Part shown: positions 63,324 to 64,000 of the stretch, piece after piece | Layout: each line of letters starts with the position of its first letter | Position numbering within the stretch: position 1 is the stretch's first letter | Source: Chryseobacterium sp. T16E-39 | GTDB taxonomy: Bacteria > Bacteroidota > Bacteroidia > Flavobacteriales > Weeksellaceae | Direction: 5' to 3' | NCBI RefSeq assembly: GCF_002216065.1 | Contig: NZ_CP022282.1 | Span: 3,348,001 to 3,412,000 of the forward strand | Length of the DNA stretch: 64,000 nt | Translations under genes and position numbers: made by a program | Notes under the pieces: generated by a model | The model's database searches: none | What the model was told of the DNA's origin: nothing | The model's input: only the letters and a program-made list of their open reading frames with translations

Positions 63324-63881
63324 TTAGGAAAAATCGTTGATATCTATCTCATCCCCGATCAATAGGATGATATCCATTTCCGAAAGCATTGATTTAAGCT
63401 TCACACCACCAATATTCAGATCCGGGTTTGAAAGGATATGCCACCATACTTTTTGAATAAAATCTTCAAAATTCATTTCTGAAGTATAATGTTGGGTTTT
63501 GGTTTGTGCCGTTAATGCTAATAATTGCTTTGTAATATCCCGGCATTCATTCATTTTTCCTTCATGAGGCAGCAAAACGTTGAGTACACAATTTTGTGCA
63601 TTATAAAGAAGGTTTGCTGCAATTTTCACTTGATTTTTCTTGCCATTAAATCCCCTTTCTTCACTGATCTTTCCTGCTAGTATATTAGCTCTAAAACCGG
63701 CTATTTCAGAAACCTCACTGATGTTATTATTGGAAAAGATTTCCTCTGCTGATTTTAACCATGAAAGTGTCTTTTCAACAAAAAAAGGATCTTTTTTTTC
63801 TAATGAAGAAACGATGCCCGGAAATTCCATCAGTTTTTCTTTTAGCTGGCTAACTAAAATAAATTGTGATTTTTTGACCAT
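63324..63881 (-). CDS. Helical protein of unknown function
   Basis: 185 residues, predicted by composition to be mainly alpha-helical and cytoplasmic (no signal peptide or membrane segment). A Trp pair (KVWWHILSNPDLNIGG, near 143-158) and an acidic C-terminus (IGDEIDINDFS) are the only landmarks. No family recognised. Its ATG is 1 nt after the stop of the upstream partial gene, so they form an operon. Confidence 0.6.
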   Translation of the reverse strand: MVKKSQFILVSQLKEKLMEFPGIVSSLEKKDPFFVEKTLSWLKSAEEIFSNNNISEVSEIAGFRANILAGKISEERGFNGKKNQVKIAANLLYNAQNCVLNVLLPHEGKMNECRDITKQLLALTAQTKTQHYTSEMNFEDFIQKVWWHILSNPDLNIGGVKLKSMLSEMDIILLIGDEIDINDFS

Positions 63882-63882
63882 A

Positions 63883-64000
63883 TTATTCAGGGATTAAAGT
63901 TTCTATAATATTTCCATTGATATCTTCATATCTTGACCATTCCATGCCTGCTTCGCTAACGCTCATTTTAGCATAAATCAAACACTTTACATCCAGCTCC
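63883..64000 (-). CDS. C-terminus of a protein cut by the right edge
   Basis: A minus-strand frame enters from the right edge and ends at TAA at 63885-63883; the visible residues end MEWSRYEDINGNIIETLIPE. Too short to identify. It is immediately upstream of, and presumably cotranscribed with, the 185-residue gene. Confidence 0.55.
   Translation of the reverse strand, partial: ELDVKCLIYAKMSVSEAGMEWSRYEDINGNIIETLIPE

Noticed and set aside
1..64000. CRISPR arrays, insertion sequences, prophage, integrons, tRNA or rRNA genes
   Set aside because: I saw no regularly spaced repeats, transposase or integrase frames, cloverleaf-like intergenic segments or rRNA sequence. A tRNA scan would be needed to exclude a tRNA fully.

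Overview
The window is AT-rich chromosomal DNA from a Bacteroidota (flavobacterial) genome, most likely Chryseobacterium or a close Weeksellaceae relative. The evidence is a gldH gliding lipoprotein next to ricT and a class A PBP, two proteins with type IX secretion (T9SS) C-terminal sorting domains, an alternative complex III (ActABCDEF) operon, a type III glutamine synthetase, lipoproteins with Bacteroidota-type lipoboxes, GG-leader mini-peptides of a kind typical of Chryseobacterium, and the Bacteroidota -7 promoter motif TAnnTTTG in front of many genes. I saw no tRNA, rRNA, CRISPR array, transposase or prophage; almost everything looks like core chromosome.

Layout. 1-5150 (minus): an LTA-synthase-like protein cut by the left edge, ribH, a TPR membrane protein, apt and two secreted proteins of unknown role. 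5242-13692 (minus): a complete ActABCDEF respiratory operon, divergent from a SPOR-domain gene at 13878. 14468-18387 (minus): a polytopic membrane protein, a T9SS cargo protein and selO. 18461-22673 (minus): ricT-gldH-PBP1a, divergent from a FadL-type porin and an SGNH lipoprotein (22950-25746), followed by prs, rplY, sufS and a second T9SS cargo protein (plus). 30165-34130 (minus): hemA-hemC-hemD-hemE, divergent from the rod-shape operon mreB-mreC-mreD-mrdA-rodA (34371-40030) and a pentapeptide-repeat gene. 40845-49838 (minus): an NlpC/P60 lipoprotein, a tripartite RND efflux system and the two-component system probably controlling it. 49981-52176 (minus): glnN. 52459-57536: a nucleoside-phosphorylase-like unknown, a DinB-fold protein, a stand-alone GldM-C-terminus-like protein and an M1 aminopeptidase. 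57571-58183 (minus): two paralogous six-cysteine GG-leader peptides. 58418-60723 (plus): coaX, a GNAT acetyltransferase and a secreted protein. 60726-64000 (minus): tadA, a TonB-like gene broken at two poly-A runs, a WYL regulator, a small very acidic protein, a helical unknown and an edge-truncated gene.

Most notable observations. (1) An 18-bp dyad element occurs twice, each copy exactly 9 nt upstream of a TAnnTTTG box, in front of the WYL regulator and of the acidic mini-protein; this looks like a small regulon seen directly in the sequence. (2) Three unannotated-size GG-leader peptides, two of them a six-cysteine paralogous pair, have no neighbouring maturation enzyme or transporter. (3) A canonical EF-hand calcium-binding loop lies in the cytoplasmic linker of the RND efflux pump. 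(4) A free-standing lipoprotein-like copy of the GldM C-terminal domains occurs outside the gld locus. (5) A TonB-like gene is broken by two independent one-base losses in homopolymers.
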